Shown here in pieces: positions 12,640 to 25,629 of a stretch of DNA of 64,000 nt. The position numbers were made by a program, and so were the translations under genes. The notes under the pieces are model-generated. The model saw only the letters and a list, made by a program, of their open reading frames with translations, had not been told where the DNA came from and searched no databases. How positions within the stretch are numbered: position 1 is the first letter of the stretch; each line of letters opens with the position of its first letter. The stretch is from Lutraria lutraria (taxonomy: Eukaryota; Mollusca; Bivalvia; Venerida; Mactridae). Location: NCBI GenBank assembly GCA_964023205.1, contig OZ026847.1:11302182-11366181 (forward strand), given 5' to 3'.

Positions 12640-13050
12640 GAACTGTTCCTCGGATTTTTGATAACGTCCTCAGAGATTACTGAAATATTTGGCAGAAATG
12701 TTTACCAAGATGTAGCGTTGTGCTTTCAGAAGCCCAGGTCCGTACTTCCAAGATAAAGGTCTAACGTAAAGGTTAAAGGTAAAAATAGTGTATACTAATT
12801 TTTCGTATCTGCTATGTAACTTCATCATCTATCGGTGGATTTTTAAAAATTATTTGGTGGAAATGTTCACCTACATATGGCGTTGTCTCTTTCATAAGGC
12901 CTATGTCCAAATCACATTTGAAGTTAAAGGTAAAAAATTGGGTATATCTTTCGTGACTGCTATGTACCATTGTCATCTATGAATAGATTTCTGAAATACT
13001 TGGCAGAAATGTTCCTCAACACGTGGCGTGTCAGACCAAGGGTAAAAGTG
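12640..13050 (+). repeat. Degenerate tandem repeat, period about 150-165 bp
   Basis: Three diverged units can be aligned by eye on shared words: TCTGCTATGTAACTTCATC, ATTTTTGGATTT-like and TTTGGTGGAAATGTTCACC segments, TTAAAGGTAAAAA. 'ATGTA' anchors lie at 12814 and 12962. The small plus-strand ORF at 12788-12982 lies across units and is not a gene. Repeats with this type of wording (AAGGTCAAAGGTCA, TGGCAGAAATGTTC) are, to my knowledge, common in marine invertebrate genomes. Confidence 0.6.
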
Positions 13051-14593
13051 CTTCTCTAAATAAATTAAGTTGGAATCTTTAAGTTATAGCCAATAACATT
13101 ACTAAAACGTTTATACCTAAGATTTTAAACATTCTGTGTCAAACCGGCATATGGTGGTATTCGTCACTCTTGTGACAAGCTTTGACTTTTAAAACCATTA
13201 AACTGATGTCAATATGTCACAACAGAAATGAAAACCAAACTTCGTTTACAAAATAACTGCTAATGACAGAGATTTAGGAAATATATAAAGGGAAACCATT
13301 ACGTAGGGCATTGAGGGAATGTATAGAGTGCTATCAACAATATTCAAATACATATACGTTCCTAATATAGGTATGGCCATGAGCATGGTGTCCGCATATC
13401 AATCAGTGCTATCAGGAATGATTCAATATTGAACATACTAGTAGCTCGAGGTTACACGTTTCAGACCCGTCTCCAGCCTAGTCTACATTTATGAGACGTA
13501 CGAGCAATCTGTTCATGATTTTGCTATTTCATCTACAGTGTACAATTAGTTGGACCAGTCTCCAGCCCAACTCTTATATTTCATTATTTTACGGTTCTCA
13601 ATTAGAGGTGAAGCAAGATCATCGGTTCCTGTTGTCATACACTAAAATATACTGCTAATGCCCACTGTTTCCATGTTGAATATTTTCATCAGAAATCTTA
13701 TAGATTTAACAGTTTACACCCAATCCATACGTTTAGCAATACACACAAGACTGCTTAATGTATAGAGGATTATATTTGTTTCATCTCATTTTGAGTGATA
13801 GATAAGACTGTGTTGGTATTCGAACTTGGCTAAGAGAACACATACATAAACCGTTGGTTCAAGTTTGGTCGAGATTTAATGCGTGATGTTCAACCAGTGT
13901 AGACGTCAAACGTCTCGGTCTTCCAATCATGCGTCCCGACAATACTTGCTTATAAAAAATAGTTTTAATGAAATAAGCCAATCCCGTTACCTTAATCCAA
14001 TCATTTAGTGATCTTTCAGATATGGCTAAAGAATTCAGTTCTTTGAATACGCATGATAATTTCCAAACGTCAATGACAACCAGAGATATGCATTCATACG
14101 TATATTTTATTGAAATAAGTTAACACGTCAAAGTAATCAACAAAAAAAGAGACATCTTTTACAAATATCGAACGTAAAATGAAAATAATGTAGAAAACTA
14201 AAATGGAACTAGTACAAATTCAGAAATGAAATGATAAGGCACATTTCGGTAGAATAACAATCGTAAGACAAGTATGTAATTAGTATCAACAGTAATCAGC
14301 CAAGACATTTATATATGAGCGAATACAATATTTAATACATAATAAAATAAATGAATCATTTTAAAATGATGCTACAGTTTATAACATTCATGAAAATGTA
14401 AAAGTGGATTTTGTGTCATACAAATATCAAACAATGGATAGATTCCTATGTATAAAAAATCTACAATAAGAACATGAAAACAATGTACACACATTAAGCG
14501 TCATTGCATGATAAACTACCTTGTATATTCATTGGTAAAATTAGGACATCGTTCTTCACTATCCACATGGTATACTAGTAAAAGATATTGTAT
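13051..14593. other. Intergenic, 3' flank of gene B
   Basis: No supportable exon. On the minus strand beyond the gene B stop there is ATTAAA at 14331-14336 and AATAAA at 14106-14111, either of which could be its polyadenylation signal. Confidence 0.35.
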
Positions 14594-17500
14594 TTATATC
14601 TTCTTCTTTCCATGATCGTCCTTTCCAAATGGAGAGGTGATAGTCCCGTCCAAATGTTCATGTGTAGATCGGTCACCTTGTATGTGTGCCTCTTTGTGCT
14701 TCTTGTTCGTAACATCCAATACACTGATGTCATTGGTGACAAATTCATTGCCATTCATAATACCATGATGAGTATGTAAGTTAATGTCGCCAGTACTTCT
14801 CATTTCCCCTCTAAAGGCATGATCGGCAATTCCAACCATTCTTGGCTTGTTCGCTTTTGCTACGATGCCGTTTGGTCTAAGTTTATCAATAGTAGTTGTT
14901 GTTGAAATGCCCTGACCAACATCTGTCACCTCATTAAATGTAGCACCATTCATAGCATGTCGAACAGTGTTTCCAAGTCTAGTTCTTGTGTCGGCATGGG
15001 CTCTGAAAGATTTACCGGCTGCTACATTTGTTCCCAATGGAAGATCATTGACAAGTGCATTGTCAATCGGTGAAATATCTGATGTAGTCGCGATTTCAGC
15101 GTTTACTAGCATTCGCAAAACATCAGCAGAAACCAAAATGTTGTTATTTGACGGCGTTGAAGATAGAAGATTAAAAAGTTCGTCAACATTACGTGGCACT
15201 ACACCCGATTCTGCTGATGTATCCCGAACAGTATTATGGTTATTAGCCGACGGAATGCTTTGAATCCCGGTTGCCCTCATGTGTCCATGAGGCTGCACGC
15301 CATGGCTTAAACCATGTTGTTCAACAACACCCGTTTCCACAGTATGAGCTGAATGTCCTCCGTTGTTTGTTTGTGTGTGTGGTTCCATCCCGGCAATTAA
15401 ATCTTCGAATCTAAGAAGTATGTCATTGACATTATCACCAGTATGAGTTGTAGATTGCTCAGAGTTGATCATTGTTTGAGCATTGTGCTCCCCTCCGCCA
15501 GAATGCATTTCAGTATCTGCAATAGTACTGACTTGTGATAATGCATTATGCTCGTTGTGTGCATGCGAATTGTCTTGTCTATGTAATGTCAATGTATTGT
15601 GCAAGTCGTGAGCCACAGCATGAGCTTCTGTACCGAAGTGTGCTGCTGACTCGGAGTCGATCATCGTTTGAGTATTGTGCTCCCCTCCACCAAAATGCAT
15701 TTCAGTGTCTGCAATAGTACTGACTTGTGATGCTGACGTTAGGTCTTGGCTTAAACCATGCTGTCCAGCAACATCCTTTTCAATAGTATGAGCCGAATGT
15801 CCTCCGTTTGTTTGCGCATGTTCTTGTGTAATCTCAGCAATTAAATCTTCGAATCTAAGAAGTGTGCCGCTGGCAGTATCATGCGTTGTGTGAGTTATAG
15901 ATTGACCGGAGTTGATCATCGATTGAGTATTGTGCCCCTCTCCATTAAAATGCTTACTTGCTAAAGAACTGACTTGTGATGCTGCATTATGTTCATGTGT
16001 ATGAGAATTGGCTTGCTTATGTAATGTCAATGTATTGTGCAAGTCGTGGGCCTCAGAATGAGCATCTGTACCGAAGTGTACACCTGGTTCGTTGTTAGAA
16101 TGCACCATTTGTCCCCCTGTTTCATGGGATGGTTCGCTTCCAATGTGCGAGCCAGGAAGATGATGTGTATGAGTACTAGCAACTATCGGTTTAATAGAAT
16201 TATTCAATTTAGCACCAATCACTGTTTTACTCGGTTTATTTCCCTTCTGTTGCACGGCAGCATGACCAGATTCGCCCCGATGAGAAATCCTTTCGGTAGA
16301 ATGCAATTCTGTCGTGTGCAGTGTGTGTTGATGTGTTTGTGAGTGGTTTTCCGTGTGAGATGATGATGAAGATCTGCCAGTATGGCTATGTTCAGGATCG
16401 ATAGCTTCATTAACAATGTTATCACCATTTTGAGTAATCTCATTTAAAACATGGTTTTCCGGACGGAAAGCAGTATCTTCATGATTATTAACAGATAGTA
16501 GGTCGACAATATTTTCCCTAGTTAACTCAGGATTGTTTCTTAAATCAATAATTTCAAATGAATGAGCATCATTTAGCAAGTTACGCACAATATCAGCTGG
16601 GTTTGAATTGCCGAAATTGGTTTTCGGTTGCTCAGCTACACCAACATCATTGTTTGCTACCGACGTTTGTTTAAAAATAATAGGTTCCTCAGCATGTGGA
16701 ACGCCGTTGTCTACATTTGTCTCAAACACATTCTGGGATGGATGACGCAATGTATCGTCATTAGTATGCGTTAAAACAATGTGAGCTGATGGATCTGTGC
16801 TTTTAGGAACTTGACCTATATTCTCTTCCATCGTCATTGAATTGCCGAAATTGGTTACCGATTGCTCAGCTACACCAACATCACCGTTTGCTACTGACGT
16901 TTGTTTGAAAATATTAGGTTCCTCAGCATGTGGAACGCCGTTGTCTACATTTGTCTCAAACACATTCTGGGATGGATGACGCAATGTATCGTCATTAGTA
17001 TGCGTTAAAACAATGTGAGCTGATGGATCTTTGCCTTTAGGAACTTGACCTATATTCTCTTCCATCGTCATTGGTATTTTCTCAAGCAATCCAAATGTTT
17101 TTACATCATTTGGTACTGCTTTATTTTCGGGATCATGAATAATAGACATATCGTGTGTATTCAAAGGAGTTACATGATGTTGATTGTGATCATTTGAAGT
17201 ACCAACAATAGGAACACTTTTCACCGACGTAGCAATGTCAATATGCTGGATTTGATGCATATGGTTGTTATTCCTGATGACGTCATTAGTGTTTACATTG
17301 GTGTTTAAGTTTGTTTGCTCCTTCATTTGGACTGGAAGTTTGTTATCAATTTCCGAAATGATATCAGTGAATCCTTCATTAGAATTAATAGTTAGTTGAA
17401 CATTGTCTTTGGATTCAGCATGTACGGTATTTTCATGATGCTGGATGTCGGTACGACGATTAGTTGTGTGACCCTCACTTGGAAAACCGTCTGATGATAA

Positions 17501-20500
17501 ACTATTATGAGGGATAACACCTATTGGTTCAACCGATAATATTCCATTTCCATTTTTCATCAGGCTGGGTACTACGGAATCCACTACAATTCTCGACGAA
17601 TCGATACTCGGCCGCCAGACATTGTCACTGATAAGTGGTTCATTAGGCACGATTTTCCCTTGACTTGATACATGAGGAACTGTTTCTTGCGAAGAACCAC
17701 CACCACTTATAACATCTGCTCCAAGCCCTAACATTTCCACATTTGCATGACCTTCTGAGTGAATGTTTATATTTTTCTTTGGTAGTTTTCTAATTGAAGG
17801 TCTTGCTTCAATCGAAAGAGACGATCTTCCGTGCACATCAATGTTGTCATTTATTCCATGAACAGGTCGCTTCATTAGTAGATTTACTACTTCATCTACA
17901 GTGTTTGTATTCTGGATTTGATCAACAATCTGATCTGTGCTAGTGAAAGAAGTAGACTGGTCTAATATCATTTTTGAACCCATATCAGCGTTGTTTGGAA
18001 TAACATCAATGAATCCATCTGTGGTTTCACTAGGGAGTAGATGTTCTGTCGACGCATCAGTCGCAGTATCACCATAGTTTAGTTGATCTCTAAGTACCGA
18101 CATCCAAAGATCAGCCTTATCAGGTATTATTTCCGTAGGCGTGTTGTCTACTGTCTCACCTGTCACATCTAACTTATTCAATCCTTGATCCATACTCATC
18201 TGATCGATTTGACCTTTTAATGGCTCATTTTGGTTTAAGTTTGTAATCGCATTCGGTATTTCGGTATTCGCGAATGAAGGTTGCAAAACATTACCATTTT
18301 CAATATTTTCTATAAAACCATCCTGGTGTTGTTGTAGTGTTTTAGTTTGTATTTTGTCAAATGTGTTTATAATACCCGAGGGCTGATTTAATACCAGGTC
18401 TTGATTTACGTTATCAACCAAACTGGATTGTACGCCGTCGTTGAACATGGCCGGTTTCTTAATATGTACTGAATGTTGTTGGTCTATGTTGGTGTTGTCC
18501 GGAATAGTGTCGAAGAATCCATCGACGTTATTAAATATACCTTCATTCGGAATATTATTCACTGTACTATGTCTCTGAACGTTAGGATTATGGATGACTG
18601 GCTTATCAAAACTGTTGATTGCGACTTGCTTTTCAATTCCTTTCTTAGTACCAGTATAACTTTGTAAAATATCACCGATAACATTCAAAGACGGAATAAT
18701 TGATGGATTCTTAACAATGTCGTTATTTTTATCTGGATTTATCAAATCAGCATTTGCGTTTTGGGCACTATTCACTGACAATATATTATTGAGTTCTTGC
18801 AAATCTGTCTGCTTATTCACAGCAGGAATGGGATGAGCATGAGATTGACGAGTGTCAATTTGTCCATTATTTACAATCGCATTAACTGGAAAGGACCGTC
18901 CGTTGAAAGCAGAATTTCTTCTTCCAAAACTGTTCAGATATGCTATGTTATTAGCCACTTCATTTAATGGAGAAGGAATTTCTCTAGGAAATATGCTCTG
19001 CATGACTGCGGTTCTGTCTGGAGTATTCACATCAAACGATAGAGTGTTCTGAGTTCTCTGGACATCCCGAGTTCCTATTCTGTCTTTTGTATGCATTAAC
19101 TTATCAAAATTTGGATTCGTTTTGTCCCAGATGGTTCTTTCGTTACCTTGAGGCGATGTATTATGGTTTGTTGAAGGCAGAATCGTATTAGCGCCAAATG
19201 CAACGGCAGGAAAACTTGACGACAATACACGTGGTTTGTGAAGCCTGTTGCCTACTTCACCAAATGGACGATTTCTTATTATCGCTGACGTTTGTTCCGA
19301 AAGGCTTTGTGTTGGAATCACTGCGTTCTTATTAGTGAACTTAATTAAATTCCGCACTATACTAGTTGGAACAGAGCCTATACCGCTGAATGTCAGTTGC
19401 GCCGGCACTTTTTGCTTTGCTATGGCTTTAGATAACTGGAATGATTGTCTAGCAGGGCCTTTCGTTTTAAAAGGTATAACAGAATCTTTACGTCCATAAA
19501 ATATGCTAGGTTTGTTTGCACTGTTTGCATTCCCAAATGAACTTGCTTTTTTTTGGTTCTTTTTCCCTAAACCGACATGTTGTCTTCCATAACCAGTAAC
19601 TACAGGTCTCCGGGTTGGTTTTTTTCTTAACTTTGGCCCAAACGGACGCCGATGGCCAGTCGATGAGTAAGTGTTTCTATATCTAACGATTCTCTTTCCG
19701 TATATTGAACATCGCCAGCAGCGCTGTCGACGAGGTCTGACTCTAGAATAGGGGTCTGAAAAAAAGAGAAAATATAATTGTTTTAATATTTCATTGAATT
19801 GTCATAGTGAAACAATGTAACATCTTTCATTTTATTTATATATAAATCATTGTATAAAATACGAGATTTTTACGAATTTATGGCAATACAGTAAACTTGA
19901 TCAAAACAGAAAACAAAGTTGTTTGATCCTTCAAAACATAATTAGATGAACAGTCTTATACGAGGGGTTAATCTGTCTTAAAATACTTTGAAGCGAACAC
20001 AATTCTTGTCTATGTATATGATGATAATTATCTACATGTACATCAACTTAATTCTTTACGTCTGTAGCAGTATTCACTCAAGTCACTCAAGTCATCATAC
20101 GTAATGTAAGATACGCAAGTTGAGAACCGCATGCAAACGACTTATGAAATGGCTTCAAATACCGTACGTCATACTTTCTGAGTGTCACTATATGTGCTTG
20201 TCAAAATTAATCAACAAACAAAACCATAAAATTTCATTGGTTAATAAAAATAAAAACTTCATGTGGGGATTTCCCTAATACTTAGATCGCAGCAAAATAC
20301 TTTTGACTGAATGTTTTCAAAGCTAAATACAAACGATATACGGTATTTGATTAACTTTACATTTGTCAATTAAGTTGTATTGGAAATATTCTTTCGTAAG
20401 CTAAATATTGCCTCTTTGTCTATTCATCAGAGAAAGTGAAAACAATGCAAATGTCATTTCGTAAATATCCTGATTAAGTTTTAAACAAATGTGCCGAATT

Positions 20501-22092
20501 ATCGCAATGTACGCCTTCATAATCATCATCTGTACATGATTTGATCGAAACTGGACGCTTGAAGTGTGGACATGATATATTCCACCATTATTTTATGAAT
20601 ATATCGTGAGCTATGATTCAAGACTGTCATAGGCCTTACGATGTTAGCTGAACAATCTGACCTAGACTTTACGAACATTCTAACATTTCACCCAAGTTTG
20701 ACGCAGACCTACTGGACACCGGTTAACTTATAGAGCAGTCACTGGCTGTGTACGTCGCCCAATTCCCGTGATACGTCCCGTAAGAACGATAAACATCAGA
20801 ATGTCGGTTGTAAAAATTAGGCAATAATTGCTTTGTACGCCGAACAGGTAATAATTTGCAATATCGTGGCAGTGCGTATACGCAAATTAAAGCTAAAGCG
20901 GGCAATTACATTACCTTCAAACACCATAAACACGAACATAGTAATCTCTAAATATGATAATAACTCGGAAACAGTTAAGTATCTATTACCCACCCAATAC
21001 ACCCGATTTCATTGTTACGGATATTGTTGATAATTATAATGAGCTAATGTTAAATTTCAAGCATTCTAATGCGTGTTCATAAGGGTTTAACGTCACCCGG
21101 ACAATCAGGACAATAGACTTTTCCAGCTTTTTACGGAGGAGGAAAGTCCCAGAAGTACACCAGGGTATCGGGCTTTCCATCTTCCTTATGTGCGATTTTT
21201 ATCTGGTGTGGGGTAGCATCCGAGCTCATAGCGACGAGAATTTTATGATTATTAGTTAGAGAGTATAACAACTAAATTATTAGATGGGAGGCCGACTTTA
21301 TGTGTCAAGGGGTCAGACGCATAACGTATCAAAATACTTTTTGTATATTGCGTAAAATGTTAATTGATTGGCAGGGCAATCACGTGCATGACAGCATGTG
21401 ACTCTGGAAAGAAACATGAAAAAGAAATCACCAAATTCAACTACTAAAGCAAGTTATTGATCATTACGCAACTGGTACGAAATTATCAAAATGCGGACAC
21501 ACTTCCTGAGAGTTCTCAAAAACCAATAACAGACTTAAACATAAAAATTAATTAAGTAAGAGCCATAATTGGAAGTCAAAAGGGATATGTTGGGATACAT
21601 GAAAGCATCTGGAGCAGGGGCTTATCAATAGAAGCATGATTTAGGCGTTGCATCGAGCGATCTTTCCTCCATGAATTCATTTCGGAGTGAAGTGACTCTC
21701 AACGCTATTAGCAATTTCATTTAAACAATAAAATAATCAAACTATTTACCAGAAGTTCCTAAGCGTGAAACTTTCCGTTGTTTTGGTAACCCCAATCGTT
21801 TTCCTTTTGGAATAGCGGCTCGATGTTTCGTGATTGTCTTTTTCCCATGGTCAGGTGTCTTCTTATGTGGATAGTTCGCTGGGAAATTCTGCAAATACCT
21901 CCTTGCATTGTACGAAGAAATGGACGGTCTGTGCGATACAATGGGTGTTACGTTGGATCCCTTTACATTCTTTGCTGTTTTGAATAATGAGGAGAGCAAA
22001 GGGTGACTGACCGACGTTCTAGTTCCGAACACGGCGGCACATTTTACTAATGAAATTAGTAACACAATGGTTGCGTTAAAATCCAGTCTCAT
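14594..22092 (-). CDS. Gene B: secreted giant Asn/His-rich paralogue of gene A, 2 exons
   Basis: CDS exons on the minus strand are 21750-22092 and 14594-19755, with one GT-AG phase-1 intron, giving 1834 residues and a TAA stop. The ATG at 22092 starts a signal peptide (core ATIVLLISLVKCAAVF). HPLLSSLFKTAKNVKG at about residues 30-45 is the clear counterpart of HPLLASLFKTVNAVAG in gene A, and the first intron falls in the same phase after a basic segment. Residues 115-230 are Arg/Lys-rich and contain a lone CWRC (Cys127, Cys130); where gene A modules have the third and fourth Cys, this protein has Val and Thr. The rest is low complexity, rich in Asn, His, Ser, Thr and Asp, with a 78-residue tandem duplication and a His-rich region with repeated AHDLHNTLTLH, SQVSTIADTEMH and RFEDLIA. 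I do not recognise the family. The His clusters could bind metal ions; that is inference. Confidence 0.85.
15296..16090 (-). repeat. Duplicated His-rich coding block in gene B
   Basis: Two long copies share the peptide words AHDLHNTLTLH, SQVSTIADTEMH, LLRFEDLIA and GGHSAHT in the same order, roughly 15296-15650 and 15745-16090, with partial further copies of SQVSTIADTEMH between them. It is an in-frame internal duplication of coding sequence. Confidence 0.75.
16605..17072 (-). repeat. 234-bp tandem duplication in gene B coding sequence
   Basis: Copies at 16605-16838 and 16839-17072 are exactly 234 bp (78 codons) and nearly identical. They encode blocks with IGQVPK, DPSAHIVLTHTNDDTLRHPS, FETNVDNGVPHAEEP and FKQTSVAN. 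The close similarity suggests a recent duplication or ongoing conversion. Confidence 0.9.
19756..21749 (-). other. Intron of gene B
   Basis: GT-AG intron of 1994 bp, phase 1. The acceptor is preceded by a strong pyrimidine tract on the minus strand (TTTTCTCTTTTTTTCAG) and the donor reads G|GTAAAT. No repeat or nested gene was found in it. Confidence 0.8.
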
Positions 22093-23512
22093 GATTCCGT
22101 TTGTAATAATATGACACTGTTAATGTTTAAACATCCCATGTAAAGTTTCAATTAAACAAATAACACCTGAAAATCACTTTTGGTGTTAGGTGGAGAGTTG
22201 TTGACGAAATGATTAAGTAATTGTATAATGGTATGTAAATACAAAGCACATGTTTAAATGTTGTCTGTGGCCTAATTATACACGTATTTTCCTAAATTAG
22301 ACATGTCTGCCAATTCAGTTACGTTACATATTGGTTAAAGGTCTATTGACGTAAATTAGGTTTACAAATCCACATGACATCATTGTTAATTACTGAATAA
22401 TAAGATTCGTTCGGAACTGTTAGTCAACCATGATATGATTTAAATAATATCGTGCGATTGTGGAAAGATCATGTCATTTTAAGCTACTTAGAGCATAAAT
22501 TTCACTTGTCATATTTTTATCCACCACTGTTTACAGTGTTCAAAGTGGTACATAATCGTATGTAGACGATCATAATGTGTATACAATCGTATCTTTAAAC
22601 GTCAAACACTTACCTGATGTTGGTTTTTTGTTACCATAAGTAACTCATTTATCATGACAAGCTGACTAGGAACATTTTTATTAATTACTCGCGCACAATC
22701 GATTCATTAAGTCAGTCGCTGTGTTTTGATATGTCGTCACACATGTCACAAATGATTCTGATTGGCTATGGTATATCCGCGTTGTGCGGTTTAGATGTAA
22801 ACAGTGCGATTGTCAACCGTGTGATGAAGAGCAATATTGCGTACTTTTATAATTGTTTTTATCGCTCATTAATGTGACAACTCGGTTCTATCTGTTACTA
22901 TAATTACAAACAGCGACAGGCGAGTGCATAATATATTATTTACCTAATCATTAATTTGATATTGAATTATGAATGACCATGGTATAAGCGTAATTCTGCC
23001 CAATGCTGCATCTAAACCTGTCGAATTCTTTATACGACTTGTATTTTAATATTTAAGGAAACAGATAATAGATTAATTCACATTGTCACGTGACTTAACA
23101 AGCACTACGTATAATAAGGCCATTCATCCCGACTAATCCCTGAATAAATGTCAACTGAGCAATACATGAACAGTATTTCATCCCGCTATCTTTAGGTCGC
23201 AGGTTTCATATAACTTACAAGGCCTTGTTTACTCTACCAAGCCTACATTTTTCTTCAACCATAACGTTTCTAACGGCGAGTACACCCATTTTAGGGATTA
23301 ATTGAACCTCGTCATTACACAAACAATTTGTTTACGCAACCTTAGAAAGAAAAGGTGTCCGACATTCTTGCCCTAATTAAGTCGATCGAGTAACCCAAAA
23401 TATGACATTATTCTCATATTGTTTTAGGTCCCTGTGGAATGATCAACAAGGTTTGTAATATCGTTGTTACCATCGCATGTTGAATGAATAATACTAGATA
23501 CGTCTTCATAGA
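22093..23512. other. Intergenic between genes B and C, no feature seen
   Basis: Upstream region of gene B. AT-rich, with no clear TATA box and no exon that I can support. Confidence 0.3.
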
Positions 23513-23755
23513 TCCGCCTCCGTGATCGAGGGGTTAAGGTCGCTGACTCCTAATCACTGTAACCTCTCACTGATAGAGGGTAGTAGGTTCGAGTCCCGCT
23601 ACCGACCATGTCTCTATATGTGAGATAGTAGGCAGTTGTTTGCTTATGGAGGATGGCATTCTAGTACTGGTCCTTCACGGGATCAATGGTTAGGTGAACT
23701 GTTCGCCTCATATGACTCTGACTGTTGAAAAGGGGCGTAAAATTCAAACAATTAA
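23513..23755 (+). repeat. tRNA-derived SINE, family 1, full-length copy
   Basis: The head has an A-box-like GTGATCGAGGGGTTAAGGTC and a B-box GGTTCGAGTCCC near 23586. The body runs through TTGCTTATGGAGGATGGCAT and CTAGTACTGGTCC. The tail ends CATATGACTCTGACTGTTGA followed by AAAAGGGGCGTAAAATTCAAAC. Reverse-oriented relatives are at about 44748-44958 and, internally deleted, at 48672-48811. The head does not fold as an intact tRNA, so this is not a tRNA gene. Confidence 0.75.
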
Positions 23756-25614
23756 ACGTCCCCATATATTAATAGAGCAAACAACATGGACAGAAGTTGG
23801 TTGCGCAAATATCATACTTCTCTCTTATTCACTACTATAGATTCTGATCGCCAAACAATCTTTACTTTAATATACTTTGTTATCCAACAACGATATTACG
23901 TACATGCTCAGTTCAATCTTTGTTTTACACCCTACCTGTAAAACAATGATACTATGACGTCAGTTGTTATGCTAGGTAACAACTGGATTAGTAAAATGAA
24001 ACAGCCAAACATGTTTTATCGTAGAATAGTGTATGGTTTTATTTCATATAATGATTATATGTTTTATTAGGGACGTATCAGTTAGTACAAGGTGTTCATT
24101 ACCTCGTATATTTGTGTTCATATATTAACTGGGCGTTTTTATTCGCCGGGGGATCCAGGGGTTTGTAACCTGGCAATCCAGGTTATACCATTCGACGAAA
24201 ATTTTACAACAACGTCGATCCTCTACAAGTGGGGTATTTGCCATTAAATTAGTACTGGTTCGAATACCGTCCATGAAATCTTGTTAGGTGAATCGGTCGC
24301 TGTACATAACAGAGATATTGTTAAAAAAGGGCATTAAAACCCAGATAAATAACTTCCTGTATCGCCTGTTGGTATGTAACTGGTCAATATAATCACCAGA
24401 CTACTTGACATATGAAAAAACATTTGTAACCTCACTTTGACGTGTATAATCAACATGCAGTATTGAATACACATGCACATTTTTAGATTTTAAGACAGAG
24501 CAAACCAAACAGTACTCCATTCGTGTGTTTATCAATTTTGTACAATACCTTTGTATGCAAGTAAGATGTATTATATTTATTTCGGCCTTTTATTCCTTAT
24601 CTCCGTTATAATGGTCTTCACTTGACGAAGTCTAAACAGTCTATTACACACAGGTAATGTTCTAATTTTTTTTGATATGGGCTTTTTTTATAATGACAAT
24701 TCTATAGTGTATAATTTATGCATACAAGTTTTACTGAATTATTTTATACTTGTTCAATTAATTGTCTACATTCGAATGAAACTCTTTTCATAATGAAAGT
24801 TTACGTAATATTTCACCTTACATTACTCATTGGTATAAACATGTCGATATAATGATCAACAATAGTGTAGATAGTAAGTGCTAGATACATCTTCTTGCAT
24901 ACTTTGTCTTTAAGGTGACCTAGTTTGTATATTTGATCTATGCATATACTGTTTGAGTGATATAATTTCGAAGCTGTTAAATAAGGCGATTGTTTGAGTT
25001 GTAGAAGAAGTTGACTTGAGAGAGCAATCCGAGTGGCCAGGATGAGTTATTTGAAAAAGTACCCATTTAATTTTAAACATCTCGCACTGTTCCTGGTGTC
25101 ATTAAGAACTTAAATTAGTTTGTAAACAAAGACAACATAAAAGGAACGAAACAATACGGTCAGTATGCGCACTTAAAGGAGCGATTACTGTTAGTTGTGT
25201 CGGTGATTTAGTTTGAAATTCGTGGATTTCGTATGTTAGCCTGTGAACAAAACTAAATTACAATGAATAAAGATGTCAATGTGTTAGTTAACTTTCAGAA
25301 AACTATAAAGCAATACTTCTTTTCAGAAATCAAATTCACTAGGTCACATTCCAACGTTATGTCCTGTATAGTAAAAGTACGATAATTGAGTCAAACGGGG
25401 AAAAATGAGATCACTATCTTGGGTCTGTAATACCAATAAATGGGTGCGATAGAATGTCCGCTGCTCAAGTATTTTCTTTCCTAAATTGATGACCGTTAAC
25501 GTAGATATTACTTAGTCTAACAGTTTCTGCCTAGATCACTATGTAAGCGTGTCAATGATTCAAATATGGCGTCATACGCGGGTAAAACATTTTATGCATA
25601 TTGAATATTTACAG
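23756..25614. other. Intergenic upstream of gene C
   Basis: AT-rich with no supportable exon. A plausible acceptor (TTGAATATTTACAG ending at 25614) just before the gene C start suggests that the first coding exon is preceded by a non-coding exon somewhere upstream. Confidence 0.3.
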
Positions 25615-25629
25615 TGGCAAACTTCAGCA

